DNA of 52,529 nt, taken from NCBI GenBank assembly GCA_026421215.1, contig JAPKBN010000011.1, positions 1-52,529 of the forward strand, in the 5' to 3' direction. Below the pieces are notes generated by a model. The model had not been told where the DNA came from. It saw nothing but the letters and a program-made list of their open reading frames with translations, and did not search any database. This DNA comes from Dehalococcoidia bacterium (GTDB lineage: Bacteria; Chloroflexota; Dehalococcoidia; Lucifugimonadales; Lucifugimonadaceae). The position numbers were made by a program, and so were the translations under genes. This document shows positions 15,811 through 26,022 of this stretch, in pieces (the stretch's first letter is position 1; every line of letters begins with the position of its first letter).

Positions 15811-18528
15811 ATGCCCTTTCTAAAGAAAATTACATCCTTACTTGGTGACTCTAATGACAAGGCACTGAAGGAGTTCGACAGCCGTCTCCTTGAGGTCAAT
15901 GAACTAGAGGCCCAAATGTCCGAGCTCACAGACGATGAGCTAAGGGGCATGACAGACGAGTTCCGCGCTCGTTTACGGGGCGGCGAAAGCACGGACGACT
16001 TTCTTCCGGAGGCGTTCGCCGTCGTTCGGGAGGCCGCAAAACGGGTTCTCTCGATGCGCCACTTTGACGTGCAGATAATCGGAGGAATCGTCCTCTATGA
16101 GGGAAAGGTGGCCGAAATGCGCACGGGGGAAGGCAAAACCCTCGTCGCAACCCTGCCGTCGTATCTGAACGCCTTGAGCGGCCCGGTACACGTCATCACG
16201 GTGAATGATTACCTGGCAAAACGTGACGCCGGGTGGATGGGTCAGGTTCATCACTTTCTCGGCCTTACCGTAGGTTGTCTCCAAAACCAGTTTTCGTGGC
16301 GATTTGAACCCGATCGTGACGGCCGAACGGAAGAGAATGACCCGTTCATATCCGCGACCAAACAGGACGCTTACGGTGCAGATGTTGTTTACGGCACCAA
16401 TAACGAGTTCGGTTTCGACTATCTTCGGGACAACATGGTCGACAGGGTGGAATCGCTTGTTCAGCGTCCGTTGAAATTCGCCATTGTTGACGAGGTGGAC
16501 AACATCCTGATCGATGAGGCACGCACGCCTCTGATCATCAGCGGGCCAGCACGCGACTCGTCGCAGGAGTACCAGCGGTTTGCCCAGCTCGCAAGACGGC
16601 TATCGCAGGATGAACATTTCACCATCGACGATCGATCCCAGGCGATCAGCCTGAGCGAAGAGGGGATCGAACTCGTTGAGCGCCAACTTAACGTCGATAA
16701 TCTATATGACCCTGCCAACTACGAACTTACGCACTTTGTAGAGAACGCTATTCGTGCCGAGTCCGTGTACCTGCGGGACAAGCAGTACGTCGTACGAGAT
16801 GGCGAAGTATTGATCGTCGACGAGAATACCGGACGGCTGATGATCGGGCGTCGGTATTCAGACGGGCTTCACCAGGCGATCGAAGCGAAGGAAGGCGTCC
16901 GAGTTCAGCGGGAGAGCATCACCTACGCCACTATCACGCTCCAGAACTACTTCCGCATGTACGAGAAGCTGGCCGGAATGACCGGGACGGCGGCTACTGA
17001 AGCGGAAGAGCTGAGCAAGATCTACAAACTGGATGTCGTCGCTATCCCGACGAACATGCCATCCCGACGCGACGACCAGTCCGATTTCGTGTACAAAACC
17101 GAGATCGGCAAGATGCGGGCGGTCGTCGAAGAGATCGCGGCGGAATCCGAGAGCGGACGACCCATCCTTGTCGGTACAACTAGCGTCGAACGCTCGGAAG
17201 TTCTCACGGATATGCTCACGAAACATGGGGTGGGAGTAGAAGTCCTAAACGCCAAAAACCATGCCCGGGAAGCGACGATCATTGCCCAAGCTGGCCGTCC
17301 GGGAGCCGTCACGGTGTCCACCAACATGGCGGGGCGTGGTACAGACATCATCCTTGGCGGGAACCAGGATCAACTAAACATCTCAAACGATGAGTGGCAG
17401 CAGGACCACGACCGTGTGATCGAACTTGGTGGCCTCTACGTCATCGGCACATCCCGCCATGAGTCACGGCGGATTGACAACCAGCTCCGCGGTCGTGCTG
17501 GACGGCAGGGTGACCCGGGTGAGACCCGATTCTTCACCTCTACCGAAGACGACATGGTGAAGCGTTTCGGCGGAGACCGTATCAAGGGGATCATGAGCCT
17601 TGTCGGCCTTGACGATGATGTGCCGATCGAAAATCGCATGATCACGAAGGCTATGAGCGGGGCTCAGAGCAAGGTAGAGGGTTATCACTTCGAGGTCAGG
17701 AAGAACCTCGTGGACTACGACGACGTGGTCAACTCTCAGCGCAACGAGATCTATCACATGCGGAAGAATGCGCTGGAGGCCGAAGGCCTGAAGGAAGCGA
17801 TCCTTCTCCGCGTCGCCAACGAGGTTCAGGCGATTGTTTCGACTGGACTCGCCGGCGATTCGGCTGACTGGGACGTGGACAAGGTGGCCAGCGAACTCAG
17901 GGGTTTATTTGAGCCTCCACCGGAGTTAGCCGAGCCGGATGATTTCTTAGATTTCGACACCGAAGACATTGACAACCTGCTGATCAACCACGTCGAAACG
18001 CTCTGGGAACAACGGATAGAAACCCTCGGCGAAGATGTGACCGAAAAACTTGCACAGGCAGTCATCCTGCGCGCCATCGACTCCCAGTGGGTCGAGCACC
18101 TGACCGAGATGGATAACATGCGACAAGGCATCGGCCTGCAGGCGGTCGGTCAGCGCGATCCGCTGGTCCAGTACCGCCATCGCTCGTATGAGATGTTCCA
18201 GGAGTTGAACGTTGGAATAGATCGTCAGGTCACGCACACCTTCTTCAATGCGGTCGTACAGGAGACACCCACAGTGCAACCGATCGCACAGGGCAAGCTG
18301 ACCCTCAGTGGCCCCAACTCTGACGCAGCTCCCGAGGCTAGCGCGCTTGCGGCCAACAGTCGCGCTAGTCGATCAGCCTCCGCAGTCCTGGGCAAACGAA
18401 GTGTCATGTCCGCTGTAAATACAGGGCACGGAGATGACGCCGCGTTCAACCGAAAGATCGGTCGCAATGAAGCTTGTCCGTGCGGCAGCGGCAAGAAGTA
18501 CAAAAGATGTCACGGAAGCGCCGCCTGA
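15811..18528 (+). CDS. secA: protein translocase ATPase SecA
   Basis: The motor of the Sec pathway, pushing preproteins through SecYEG at the membrane. 905 residues. Walker A is MRTGEGKT (near residue 105), the DEAD-like box is [14 protein letters not shown], and the helicase motif [16 protein letters not shown] and [13 protein letters not shown] of nucleotide-binding domain 2 are intact. The C-terminus carries the zinc/SecB-binding SEC-C motif [17 protein letters not shown], preceded by a variable Ala/Ser-rich linker. Start ATG follows GGGGAT. Neighbours prs and polX are on the same strand with short gaps. Confidence 0.97.
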   Translation: MPFLKKITSLLGDSNDKALKEFDSRLLEVNELEAQMSELTDDELRGMTDEFRARLRGGESTDDFLPEAFAVVREAAKRVLSMRHFDVQIIGGIVLYEGKVAEMRTGEGKTLVATLPSYLNALSGPVHVITVNDYLAKRDAGWMGQVHHFLGLTVGCLQNQFSWRFEPDRDGRTEENDPFISATKQDAYGADVVYGTNNEFGFDYLRDNMVDRVESLVQRPLKFAIVDEVDNILIDEARTPLIISGPARDSSQEYQRFAQLARRLSQDEHFTIDDRSQAISLSEEGIELVERQLNVDNLYDPANYELTHFVENAIRAESVYLRDKQYVVRDGEVLIVDENTGRLMIGRRYSDGLHQAIEAKEGVRVQRESITYATITLQNYFRMYEKLAGMTGTAATEAEELSKIYKLDVVAIPTNMPSRRDDQSDFVYKTEIGKMRAVVEEIAAESESGRPILVGTTSVERSEVLTDMLTKHGVGVEVLNAKNHAREATIIAQAGRPGAVTVSTNMAGRGTDIILGGNQDQLNISNDEWQQDHDRVIELGGLYVIGTSRHESRRIDNQLRGRAGRQGDPGETRFFTSTEDDMVKRFGGDRIKGIMSLVGLDDDVPIENRMITKAMSGAQSKVEGYHFEVRKNLVDYDDVVNSQRNEIYHMRKNALEAEGLKEAILLRVANEVQAIVSTGLAGDSADWDVDKVASELRGLFEPPPELAEPDDFLDFDTEDIDNLLINHVETLWEQRIETLGEDVTEKLAQAVILRAIDSQWVEHLTEMDNMRQGIGLQAVGQRDPLVQYRHRSYEMFQELNVGIDRQVTHTFFNAVVQETPTVQPIAQGKLTLSGPNSDAAPEASALAANSRASRSASAVLGKRSVMSAVNTGHGDDAAFNRKIGRNEACPCGSGKKYKRCHGSAA

Positions 18529-18573
18529 GCTAAGCGCCTGAAATGAACAGGAATTCCGATAAAATGTTCGGTT

Positions 18574-20391
18574 ATGCCGGAATTTGAACAACATATCTCA
18601 GGAAGCCCGACGGGTCGATCACTGGATAACCAGGGCGTTGCCCGCGTCTTCGCTGATATAGCCACTCTGCTTAAGCTCAAGGGTGAGTCCGTGTTCAAAA
18701 TCCGTGCATACACTCGGGCCGCCGAAGTGTTTGAACATCTTCCAGGTCAGGTGGCGCTCCTTGCCCAGGACGAAGATCAACTCAAGGAGATCCCAGGGAT
18801 TGGCGACGCCATCGCGTCGAAGACCCACGAACTCGTCACCACGGGGAAGATGGAGTATTTCGAGAAACTGCGCGGTGAATTCGCACCCGGGTTGCTCGAC
18901 CTCATGACCGTGCCCGAAGTTGGCCCAAAGACGGCGTTGCGTGCCTCAGAGGACCTCGGCGTCGAGTCGATAGAAGACCTTGAGGCGGCCATAAGAGACG
19001 GCTCCTTTGCGACGCTACCGCGTGTGGGCGTTAAGAAGGCCCAGAGCATCCTGAATCACCTGGAAGCGCGGTTCAGTCAGGCCGATCGGATGCCCATAGG
19101 AAAGGCCCTTCCGATAGCCGAACAGGTTATCTCCGCGCTATATCAAGCAGCGGCCGAAGTGCGCAGACTCACCATCGCCGGAAGCGTCCGACGCTGGCGA
19201 GATACAGCCGGAGATATCGATATACTCGGTGTGGCCGATGATCCAGAGTCCGTGACTGCCGCATTCACAGCGCTGCCCATGGTCGTGGACATCCTAGGGC
19301 AGGGTGGCACGAAAGCCAGCGTTATCGTCACCGGTGGTGCCCAGGTAGACCTTCGCGTGTCCGACGAACGACACTTTGGTGCATTGTTGCTGTACTTTTC
19401 GGGCAGCAAACAACACGGAATCAGCCTCCGGGCCCGCGCCCAAAAGATTGGATTATCCCTTAACGAATACGGGCTTACGGACAAAGGGAGCGGCGAACTT
19501 ACTTCGTACGACACCGAGGCCGGTGTATACCGAGCGCTGAACCTGCCATACATCCCGCCAGAGATACGCGAGGACCTTGGCGAGATTGTCGCCGCAGAAT
19601 CGGGGAATCTCCCAGACCTGGTGGAACTATCACAGATTTGTGGCGATCTCCACGTGCACAGTGACTGGTCCGATGGCCGTGTGCCGATGGAGCAAATGGT
19701 GCGTGAGGCGGCTTTACGTGGTCTCGAGTACGTCGCTATGACGGACCACTCGTCCGGGCGAGGGATCGCCAACGGTTTATCAGTGGAGCGCCTCGCTGCG
19801 CATAACGAAGAGGTCCTCGAGGTTGAACAGGCCGCAGGTGGTATCCGCGTCTTCAAGGGCACGGAGGTGGACATTCGCGCCGACGGTACGCTGGATTACA
19901 CCGATGAAGTGCTAGCGGAACTGGATATCGTTATCGCATCTGTGCACTCTGGAATGTCGCAGGAATCCGATGTCATGACGGCTAGGATCATCAAGGCCAT
20001 CGAAAATCCACACGTGACCGCCATCGGCCACCTGACGACACGATTTGTGCTCGACAGACCACCGGTGGAGGCCGATTTTGACGCCATCTTCCGTGCCGCC
20101 GCCTCCAACGGGACGCTGATGGAGATCAACGCTTCACCCAAGCGAATGGACCTGAAAGATTCACACATCCGGCAAGCCCGGGAACTGGGCGTGCGATTCC
20201 TGATCAACACCGACGCACATAATCCGGACAATCTGGATCAGTTGCGGTACGGCGTAGGTAGCGCACGACGGGGCTGGGCCGAGAGAAAAGAAGTGCTTAA
20301 CACACTCCCGGTAGCCGAATTCGAACGTTTCCTAGACACACCGAAACCGGAACGCGCATCTTTCATCACCGAGCAGGTTGTAACCGGATGA
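18574..20391 (+). CDS. polX: DNA polymerase X family protein with PHP domain
   Basis: A bacterial PolX for gap filling and base-excision repair. 605 residues. The N-terminal pol-beta-like part has helix-hairpin-helix text (KEIPGIGDAIASKT, then VPEVGPKTA) and catalytic Asp214 and Asp216 in GDIDILG. The C-terminal PHP part (from about residue 355) has the metal motifs GDLHVHSDWSDG (His360, His362), MTDHS, FKGTEVDI, VHSGM, IGHLTTR and NTDAHN, giving a 3'-5' exonuclease or AP-endonuclease activity in relatives. Its TGA overlaps the ATG of the next gene (ATGA), so the two are translationally coupled. Confidence 0.94.
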   Translation: MPEFEQHISGSPTGRSLDNQGVARVFADIATLLKLKGESVFKIRAYTRAAEVFEHLPGQVALLAQDEDQLKEIPGIGDAIASKTHELVTTGKMEYFEKLRGEFAPGLLDLMTVPEVGPKTALRASEDLGVESIEDLEAAIRDGSFATLPRVGVKKAQSILNHLEARFSQADRMPIGKALPIAEQVISALYQAAAEVRRLTIAGSVRRWRDTAGDIDILGVADDPESVTAAFTALPMVVDILGQGGTKASVIVTGGAQVDLRVSDERHFGALLLYFSGSKQHGISLRARAQKIGLSLNEYGLTDKGSGELTSYDTEAGVYRALNLPYIPPEIREDLGEIVAAESGNLPDLVELSQICGDLHVHSDWSDGRVPMEQMVREAALRGLEYVAMTDHSSGRGIANGLSVERLAAHNEEVLEVEQAAGGIRVFKGTEVDIRADGTLDYTDEVLAELDIVIASVHSGMSQESDVMTARIIKAIENPHVTAIGHLTTRFVLDRPPVEADFDAIFRAAASNGTLMEINASPKRMDLKDSHIRQARELGVRFLINTDAHNPDNLDQLRYGVGSARRGWAERKEVLNTLPVAEFERFLDTPKPERASFITEQVVTG

Positions 20392-21272
20392 CGCCGATAC
20401 CGGGTCCCGGCGAACCACTAGAGCCGGAGGAACTTCAGCCGATTGAGTCCGGTGAAGTGATCACGGCCGAGGCAGCGGCCACGGATCCAGAGGAGCTCCT
20501 CGAGAGGTTCCGCATGGCAGTCAACGACCCCGGCAGGGACTGGCGTCTGTCGCTCATCGAGACGATGGCGCTGTGGCCTCTGGCGTCCGAGCAGATCGAT
20601 GGCCGGAATTTTGTATATCTACTCGCGGGTGAAGCTTTCGACTGGCGGTCTCTGGCGGAACGAATTCTCGGCGCCCGGGACATTCCCATCCCTAAGGAAG
20701 ATCGGGAGCAACTGTTACTTGATTGGACGCTTCCTGCCGGATTGAAGGAAGAAGAGTTTCGTCGGTTAATTGGATTCGCAAAGGGGGCGGGATTCCTCAA
20801 CTACTTCTACGGGGTCACGGTTGAACAGGCGATTTTGCTGGCCATGGAAGAAGAGGTCCGAAAACGACGATATGCCCGCGGCTTTGCGCCGGACGATGTC
20901 GGAGCCGACGTGGCCTATGAAATCCTTTACGGCGCAACACGTGACGAATTGATAACTGAGTTCGGGGGAGAGACCGGTAGCAAGGTGCGTCGACAGTCGC
21001 GTGGCCCGGAACGTGCAGCTGGCAATCTGAGCAACGTCGATCATTTCACGTACTGGTTGTTCCAACGACGGTTCAAGAACGCAGATCCGGCTCGTATTGC
21101 CAGCGACACGCGCAAGGGGCTGGAGATTTTGGAACGCATGCGACTAGCGCAGGCACGAAAAAACAGAGACGAGACTGTTCCCAGGCCGTTTATAGATCTC
21201 GGTGACCTCCACACGTATGAATCACCTCCACGCTACGCAAGACGAGTGACCCGCCGCCCGGTTCGTACGTAA
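20388..21272 (+). CDS. uncharacterised protein coupled to polX
   Basis: 294 residues, soluble, no signal peptide and no recognised domain. The first 35 residues are rich in Pro and Glu (PGPGEPLEPEELQPIES). The middle is helical with a conserved-looking DWRLSLIETMALWPL and a GRNFVYLLAGEAFDWRSLAERIL segment. The end is rich in Arg (PPRYARRVTRRPVRT), which could bind nucleic acid. The 4-bp ATGA overlap with polX and lack of any other partner suggest a role in the same repair process, but this is inference only. The T-box leader of valS follows. Confidence 0.75.
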   Translation: MTPIPGPGEPLEPEELQPIESGEVITAEAAATDPEELLERFRMAVNDPGRDWRLSLIETMALWPLASEQIDGRNFVYLLAGEAFDWRSLAERILGARDIPIPKEDREQLLLDWTLPAGLKEEEFRRLIGFAKGAGFLNYFYGVTVEQAILLAMEEEVRKRRYARGFAPDDVGADVAYEILYGATRDELITEFGGETGSKVRRQSRGPERAAGNLSNVDHFTYWLFQRRFKNADPARIASDTRKGLEILERMRLAQARKNRDETVPRPFIDLGDLHTYESPPRYARRVTRRPVRT

Positions 21273-21351
21273 TAGCAAGGCCCGAAACACCTCGGCCAGA
21301 GATTCGGCAGATTGACCGCCTGCGCCGCCTCGTGCTAGCGTCAAACGTAAC

Positions 21352-21597
21352 GCAGAGATGGGAAGTAGTACCGCAGTGGCAGGCAAGAGAGAGCCGGGGA
21401 TGCTGTGATCCCGGTGCCACATGCCAAACGAGAAGTCATCCCGGAGCGGTCAGCCTGAACTCGAACAACGAGTAAGGGCTGAACGGCAGCTACCGTTAAC
21501 AGTATCGAGTGGTCTTGATTTGTCATCAGGTCAAGGTAACGAAGGTGGTACCGCGAGGCGAAACGCCCCGTCCTTTGAGTGAGGGATGGGGTTTTTT
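21352..21597 (+). promoter_or_regulatory. T-box riboswitch (valine, GUC specifier) for valS
   Basis: The conserved T-box AAGGTGGTACCGCG lies at 21542-21555, followed by an intrinsic terminator. In Stem I the specifier side reads GAA, GTC, A (GTC at 21435-21437), and the opposite side carries AGTA (21364-21367), the usual specifier-loop pair. GTC is a valine codon and the downstream gene is valS, so uncharged tRNA-Val (GAC) should favour the antiterminator and let transcription go on. A weak -35-like TTGACC lies at 21312-21317. Confidence 0.9.
21566..21597 (+). terminator. T-box terminator hairpin
   Basis: CCCCGTCC (21566-21573) pairs with GGATGGGG (21584-21591) with one G-U, followed by six Ts (21592-21597). 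It competes with the antiterminator formed by the T-box sequence just upstream. Confidence 0.88.
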
Positions 21598-21645
21598 ATT
21601 GCCCGTGTTTTTATGGCGGTATCTAGTTCAGGTGCAGGACGGATA

Positions 21646-24309
21646 ATGGCAAAGACGGAACGGAAATGGGTGAAACCGGTCGATTTATCGGTACTGCCTC
21701 GGCGATTCGAGCCGGAAGAGGCGGAACCGCGCTGGCGTGCACTGTGGGATGAGTGGGGGATCCACAGCTACGACCCGTCGCGTCCCCGGGAAGAGACCTT
21801 TATCGTCGATACACCTCCGCCAACCGCGAGCGGTTCTCTTCATGTCGGCCACGTGTTCTCTTATACACACCAAGACCTTATCGTTCGCTACCAGCGAATG
21901 AAGGGCCGAAACATCTTTTATCCGATGGGCTGGGACGACAACGGTCTTCCCACGGAACGGCGCGTCCAGAACGTGTTCAACGTCCGATCTGACCCGTTCA
22001 TGGCGTACGACTCGGGGCTGAAAATCGAACGCGTGGACCCGAAAACGAAACCCCGGGATCTTCCGCACCCGACGGTGGTCTCCCGCCGAAACTTCATAGA
22101 GCTGTGTCACATCGTCACTGCGGAAGATGAGGTTGCTTTCAAAGATCTGTGGAAGATGCTCGGGCTGTCGGTTGACTGGAAGGAGGAATATGCCACGATC
22201 GACGATCGATCTCGTGGCATCTCCCAGCTCAGCTTTCTCGACCTTTACGAGAAGGGTCACATTTACCAGGTCGATGCTCCCACGATGTGGGACATCGATT
22301 TCGCAACGGCGGTAGCGCAGGCGGAGGTCGAAGACCGCGAGCGGGACGGCGCGTTTCACGACATCGAGTTCGGGACGGCGAACGGCGAAAACTTTGTAAT
22401 TGCCACCACTAGGCCCGAACTATTAGCGGCGTGCGTCGGAATCGCCGCGCACCCGGACGATGAGCGCTACAAACCGCTATTTGGCAATATGGCAATCTCC
22501 CCGGTCTACCGCGTGTCAGTGCCAATCTTTCCGACCGAGCTGGCGGATCCCGAAAAGGGTACGGGCGTGTTGATGGTCTGTACCTTCGGAGACCAGACTG
22601 ACGTGCAGTGGTGGCGTGAGCAGTCGTTGCCGTTACGGCAGGTGTTGGGTCGCGACGGACTCATCGTCGACCGTCACTACGGAGACGAGGGTTGGGAGAG
22701 CAACGACCCTAAACTCGCCAACGCCAACTACGCCGAGATTATCGGTAAACGAATTAACCAGGCCCGCCGAATTGTTGTAGAGCAACTTCAAGACTCTGCC
22801 AATGCGGCTATCGCAGGCGGTGGAGCTCCGCTCCAAGGCGAACCGCGACGGATCAAACATGCCGTGCGGTTCTTTGAGAAAGGCGATAGCCCACTTGAAT
22901 ACCTGACCAGCCGGCAGTGGTTTGTGCGTCTGATGGACAAGAAGGATAAGCTCATCGAGAAGGGGCGGCAGATCAAGTGGCATCCCGCATACATGGGCAA
23001 ACGCTACGAAGACTGGACGACAAACCTGGGTCTGGACTGGGCGATTAGCCGGCAACGGCATTTCGGCGTCCAGTTCCCGGTCTGGTACCGTCTGGACGAT
23101 CAGGCGAATCCGATCTATTCGGATCCGATATTGGCAACGCCAGAGATGCTGCCGCTGGACCCGATGTCCTCCGTGGCTCCAGGCTTTGAAGAAGCGCAAC
23201 GCGGGCTGCCCGGCGGATTCGCCGGAGAGCCTGATGTTTTCGACACATGGTTCACTAGCTCACTCTCTCCACAGATCGGCGCTCGCTGGGGTCAGGACGG
23301 GCACAAGATGGACAATCTGTTTCCGATGGATGTCCGCCCGCAAGCGCACGACATCATCCGGACATGGGCGTTTTACACGATCGCCAAGTCGATGCTCCAC
23401 CACGATGAAGTTCCGTGGCACAACGTCGTACTCAGCGGCTGGATCCTCGATCCGGACCGTAAGAAGATGAGCAAGAGCCGGGGTAATGTGGTGACGCCGA
23501 CGGGGATGCTTGAGGAGTACGGTGCAGACGCAATCCGTTACTGGGCGGGAAGTGCGCGTCTTGGCGCGGATACGGCATTTGACGAGCAGGTATTCCGGGT
23601 TGGAAAACGGCTAGTAACGAAGATCTACAACGCCGGCAAGTTCGTGCTATCCCAGGAGGGCCCCGAGGGCGATATTACGAACGAGCTCGATCTTGCATTC
23701 ATCGCAGAGTTGAAGAAGCTGGTCGAACGCGCCACGGCGGCATTCGAGGAGTTTGAGTACTCACGTGCGCTGGAGGAGACCGAATCGTTCTTCTGGAGTG
23801 CATTCACTGACAACTACCTTGAGCTTGTTAAAAAGCGCACCCGTACGGACGAGGACCCCGATGGCAGGGCGTCGGCGATAGCGACGCTGCGCACTGGGCT
23901 TAGCGTGACAATGCGCCTGTTTGCGCCGTTCGTCCCCACCATTACCGACGAAGTCTGGTCGTGGAACTTCGCAGAGCAGACCGGAAAACAGTCAATTCAC
24001 ATAGCGGATTGGCCTTCGGCTGCGGAGTTTGAAGGAATCCGGAACCCGATCAGGGATGACTCGTTTGCTGTGGCGTGTGACGCCATCGCCGCCGTTCGAA
24101 AAGCCAAGACAGACATGGGATTGGGTATGGGCCGACCACTGGCTGTTCTATCACTTGTAGGAAACGCCGACAGTTTGTTTGTGCTGTCCGGGGTGGTCAA
24201 CGACGTGAACGACGGGGCGAACGCTTCGGGTCTTGATGTGATCGAAGGCGATGCAGACGGAGAACGGTTCGTTGCGACGATCGAGCCACAGGTTCAGGAA
24301 GAGACATAG
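21646..24309 (+). CDS. valS: valyl-tRNA synthetase
   Basis: Charges tRNA-Val; class I synthetase, 887 residues. HIGH is HVGH (residues 66-69) in PTASGSLHVGH, and KMSKS is intact at 607-611. The long connective editing domain lies between (TTRPELLAACVGIAAHPDD). RPQAHDIIRTWAF and the GADAIRYWAG helix are typical of ValS. An in-frame ATG at 21586 lies inside the terminator stem and cannot be the real start; the ATG at 21646 follows AGGACGG and starts AKTERKWVKP. Controlled by the T-box upstream. The next gene is convergent. Confidence 0.95.
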   Translation: MAKTERKWVKPVDLSVLPRRFEPEEAEPRWRALWDEWGIHSYDPSRPREETFIVDTPPPTASGSLHVGHVFSYTHQDLIVRYQRMKGRNIFYPMGWDDNGLPTERRVQNVFNVRSDPFMAYDSGLKIERVDPKTKPRDLPHPTVVSRRNFIELCHIVTAEDEVAFKDLWKMLGLSVDWKEEYATIDDRSRGISQLSFLDLYEKGHIYQVDAPTMWDIDFATAVAQAEVEDRERDGAFHDIEFGTANGENFVIATTRPELLAACVGIAAHPDDERYKPLFGNMAISPVYRVSVPIFPTELADPEKGTGVLMVCTFGDQTDVQWWREQSLPLRQVLGRDGLIVDRHYGDEGWESNDPKLANANYAEIIGKRINQARRIVVEQLQDSANAAIAGGGAPLQGEPRRIKHAVRFFEKGDSPLEYLTSRQWFVRLMDKKDKLIEKGRQIKWHPAYMGKRYEDWTTNLGLDWAISRQRHFGVQFPVWYRLDDQANPIYSDPILATPEMLPLDPMSSVAPGFEEAQRGLPGGFAGEPDVFDTWFTSSLSPQIGARWGQDGHKMDNLFPMDVRPQAHDIIRTWAFYTIAKSMLHHDEVPWHNVVLSGWILDPDRKKMSKSRGNVVTPTGMLEEYGADAIRYWAGSARLGADTAFDEQVFRVGKRLVTKIYNAGKFVLSQEGPEGDITNELDLAFIAELKKLVERATAAFEEFEYSRALEETESFFWSAFTDNYLELVKKRTRTDEDPDGRASAIATLRTGLSVTMRLFAPFVPTITDEVWSWNFAEQTGKQSIHIADWPSAAEFEGIRNPIRDDSFAVACDAIAAVRKAKTDMGLGMGRPLAVLSLVGNADSLFVLSGVVNDVNDGANASGLDVIEGDADGERFVATIEPQVQEET

Positions 24310-24516
24310 GCGGCAATATTAATTTCGGGTATTTGCGACGGCGCTAAACCATCACATTTCCGCCGTTAAGGATCTTACTGAAAGGCTCACATTCGCTCAG
24401 GAGTCTCATGGGCGACTAGGTACGTCGAAGTGCATCGGGTGATTAAGATCAAAGGCACATAATTTCGTCGTTACGATTTGTTTTTCTTTCTCAGTCCCCG
24501 ATATTTACGTTTCGTA

Positions 24517-24783
24517 TCACTCGGATTTGACGATATCCGGCTCTACTTCCAGCTCGTCTGGGACGAATTCGCGCCACGGCTGGAAACCGAGCACGAACTC
24601 TTGACCCTCGTCTATCGACCCGAGGCCTTTCACGGCGCGACCAGGATCATAACCACGTGTCGCCGCGATCGCCTGGATGCCGCGTTTCATTGATCGAACG
24701 CCTCCCAGATTGACCTCTTGGCCGTCATCCATAAGAAGCGTTAGGTCGAGACCTTTGGGGTGCTCTTTCCAGTACATTCGCAT
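24517..24783 (-). CDS. small conserved-looking protein of unknown function
   Basis: 88 residues from the ATG at 24781-24783; AGGAG lies about 12 nt upstream on the coding strand, between it and coaBC. The text KGLDLTLLMDDGQEVNLGGVRSM and GIQAIAATRGYDPG reads like a real soluble protein, acidic at the end. I recognise no domain. It is the last member of the minus-strand acpS-nnrD-coaX-coaBC cluster, 34 bp after coaBC, so it may be cotranscribed. The frame reaches 24843 but that would overlap coaBC with no support. Confidence 0.55.
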   Translation of the reverse strand: MRMYWKEHPKGLDLTLLMDDGQEVNLGGVRSMKRGIQAIAATRGYDPGRAVKGLGSIDEGQEFVLGFQPWREFVPDELEVEPDIVKSE

Positions 24784-24817
24784 CGTGTGAGTTAACTCCT
24801 GGTCATGTGTTGTGTGT

Positions 24818-26020
24818 CTATTTTTTGAGTAAGGGCAGTGCACGGTCCAACAGGGCGTTGCCGACGTCCAGCTTGTCCATCAGGGGCATTGGTTCCGGCT
24901 CGCGCCCCGGGTAAAAAAATGTCACGGTGTTGGTGTCCGTGCCGAATCCGGAACCTGCGGCCGACACGTCGTTTGCAACCAACATGTCGACGCCCTTGGA
25001 AAGTACCTTCGCTTTAGCGTTCGCGATCAGGTCGTTCGTTTCGGCGGCGAAAGCGACCTTGACTAGGTGTTTACCACTAGCCCCGGCGATTATGTCCGGG
25101 TTCTGGATTAGATCGATACTGAGCGGGTCGTCGTCGGTCTTTTTGATCTTCTGGTCGGCCGGGTTTGCGGGCCGGTAATCGCTCACCGCCGCCGCCATCA
25201 CCAGCAGATCGGCGTCGCTGCACACTGCCTGAACGGCATCCCGCATTTCGATTGCGGATGAAACCGGCAGCAAGGTCACACAGGCGGGTACAGGTAATGA
25301 TGATGGTGCGCTTATCAGAGTGACATCTGCACCACGGTCGCGAGCTGCTTCCGCGATTGCGTAGCCCATTTTGCCGGTAGACCGATTGGTCAGCACCCGA
25401 ACCGGGTCAATCACCTCTTGAGTGCCGCCAGCGGATACGACCACGCGCCGACCGGCCATATCACCATCCCGTCCAAGTAGCGCACAAATATGGCCGATTA
25501 TCTCCGAGACCTCGGTCATGCGACCGTTACCGAGAAGTCCCGACGCCAACCGTCCCGACTCGGGACCTATGAAGTGCACGCCGCGCTCTTTGAGCGTCTC
25601 AACGTTGGCCTGCGTCGACGCTGCGCTGTACATGTCAGCGTCCATAGCGGGAGCTACCGCCACTGGTTGAGAGCCGGCAAGGATCGTTGCCGTTAAAACA
25701 TCGTCGGTAATGCCGTGGGCGAGTTTTGCCAGCACGTTCGCAGTTGCCGGCGCTATCAATATCAAATCGGCACGACGAGCCAGAGCCACATGGTCGATAC
25801 CTAACTCTGAGTTCGATTCGTACAAACCCGTGGAAACTGGCCTATGGCTCAGTCCGGCAAAGGTGGCGACGCCAACGAACTCCTGGGCGGAGCGTGTCAG
25901 CACCACATCTACCGACGCTCCGGCCTGGGTGAGTTTGCTCGCAAGATCAGCTGCCTTGAATGCGGCGATACTTCCGGTCACCCCGAGAACGATAGCCTTG
26001 CCTTTAAGGATTGTCGTCAC
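24818..26020 (-). CDS. coaBC: bifunctional phosphopantothenoylcysteine decarboxylase/phosphopantothenate-cysteine ligase
   Basis: Joins cysteine to phosphopantothenate and decarboxylates the product in CoA synthesis. 400 residues. The CoaC half has the flavin-binding GVTGSIAAFKAADL, the active-site His in GIDHVALARR, PATANVLAKLAHGITDD and the PAMDADMY clamp. The CoaB half begins at VVVSAGGTQEVIDPVRVLTNRS and includes GKMGYAIAEAA and AAVSDYRP with KIKK. The start is a GTG at 26018-26020, preceded by GGAG and only 2 bp after the coaX stop, so the two are coupled. Confidence 0.95.
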   Translation of the reverse strand: MTTILKGKAIVLGVTGSIAAFKAADLASKLTQAGASVDVVLTRSAQEFVGVATFAGLSHRPVSTGLYESNSELGIDHVALARRADLILIAPATANVLAKLAHGITDDVLTATILAGSQPVAVAPAMDADMYSAASTQANVETLKERGVHFIGPESGRLASGLLGNGRMTEVSEIIGHICALLGRDGDMAGRRVVVSAGGTQEVIDPVRVLTNRSTGKMGYAIAEAARDRGADVTLISAPSSLPVPACVTLLPVSSAIEMRDAVQAVCSDADLLVMAAAVSDYRPANPADQKIKKTDDDPLSIDLIQNPDIIAGASGKHLVKVAFAAETNDLIANAKAKVLSKGVDMLVANDVSAAGSGFGTDTNTVTFFYPGREPEPMPLMDKLDVGNALLDRALPLLKK

Positions 26021-26022
26021 CG

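Noticed and set aside
21586-21645. ATG at 21586 as valS start
   Set aside because: It lies inside the T-box terminator stem, so it could not be a normal start; ATG 21646 has a better ribosome binding site and N-terminus.
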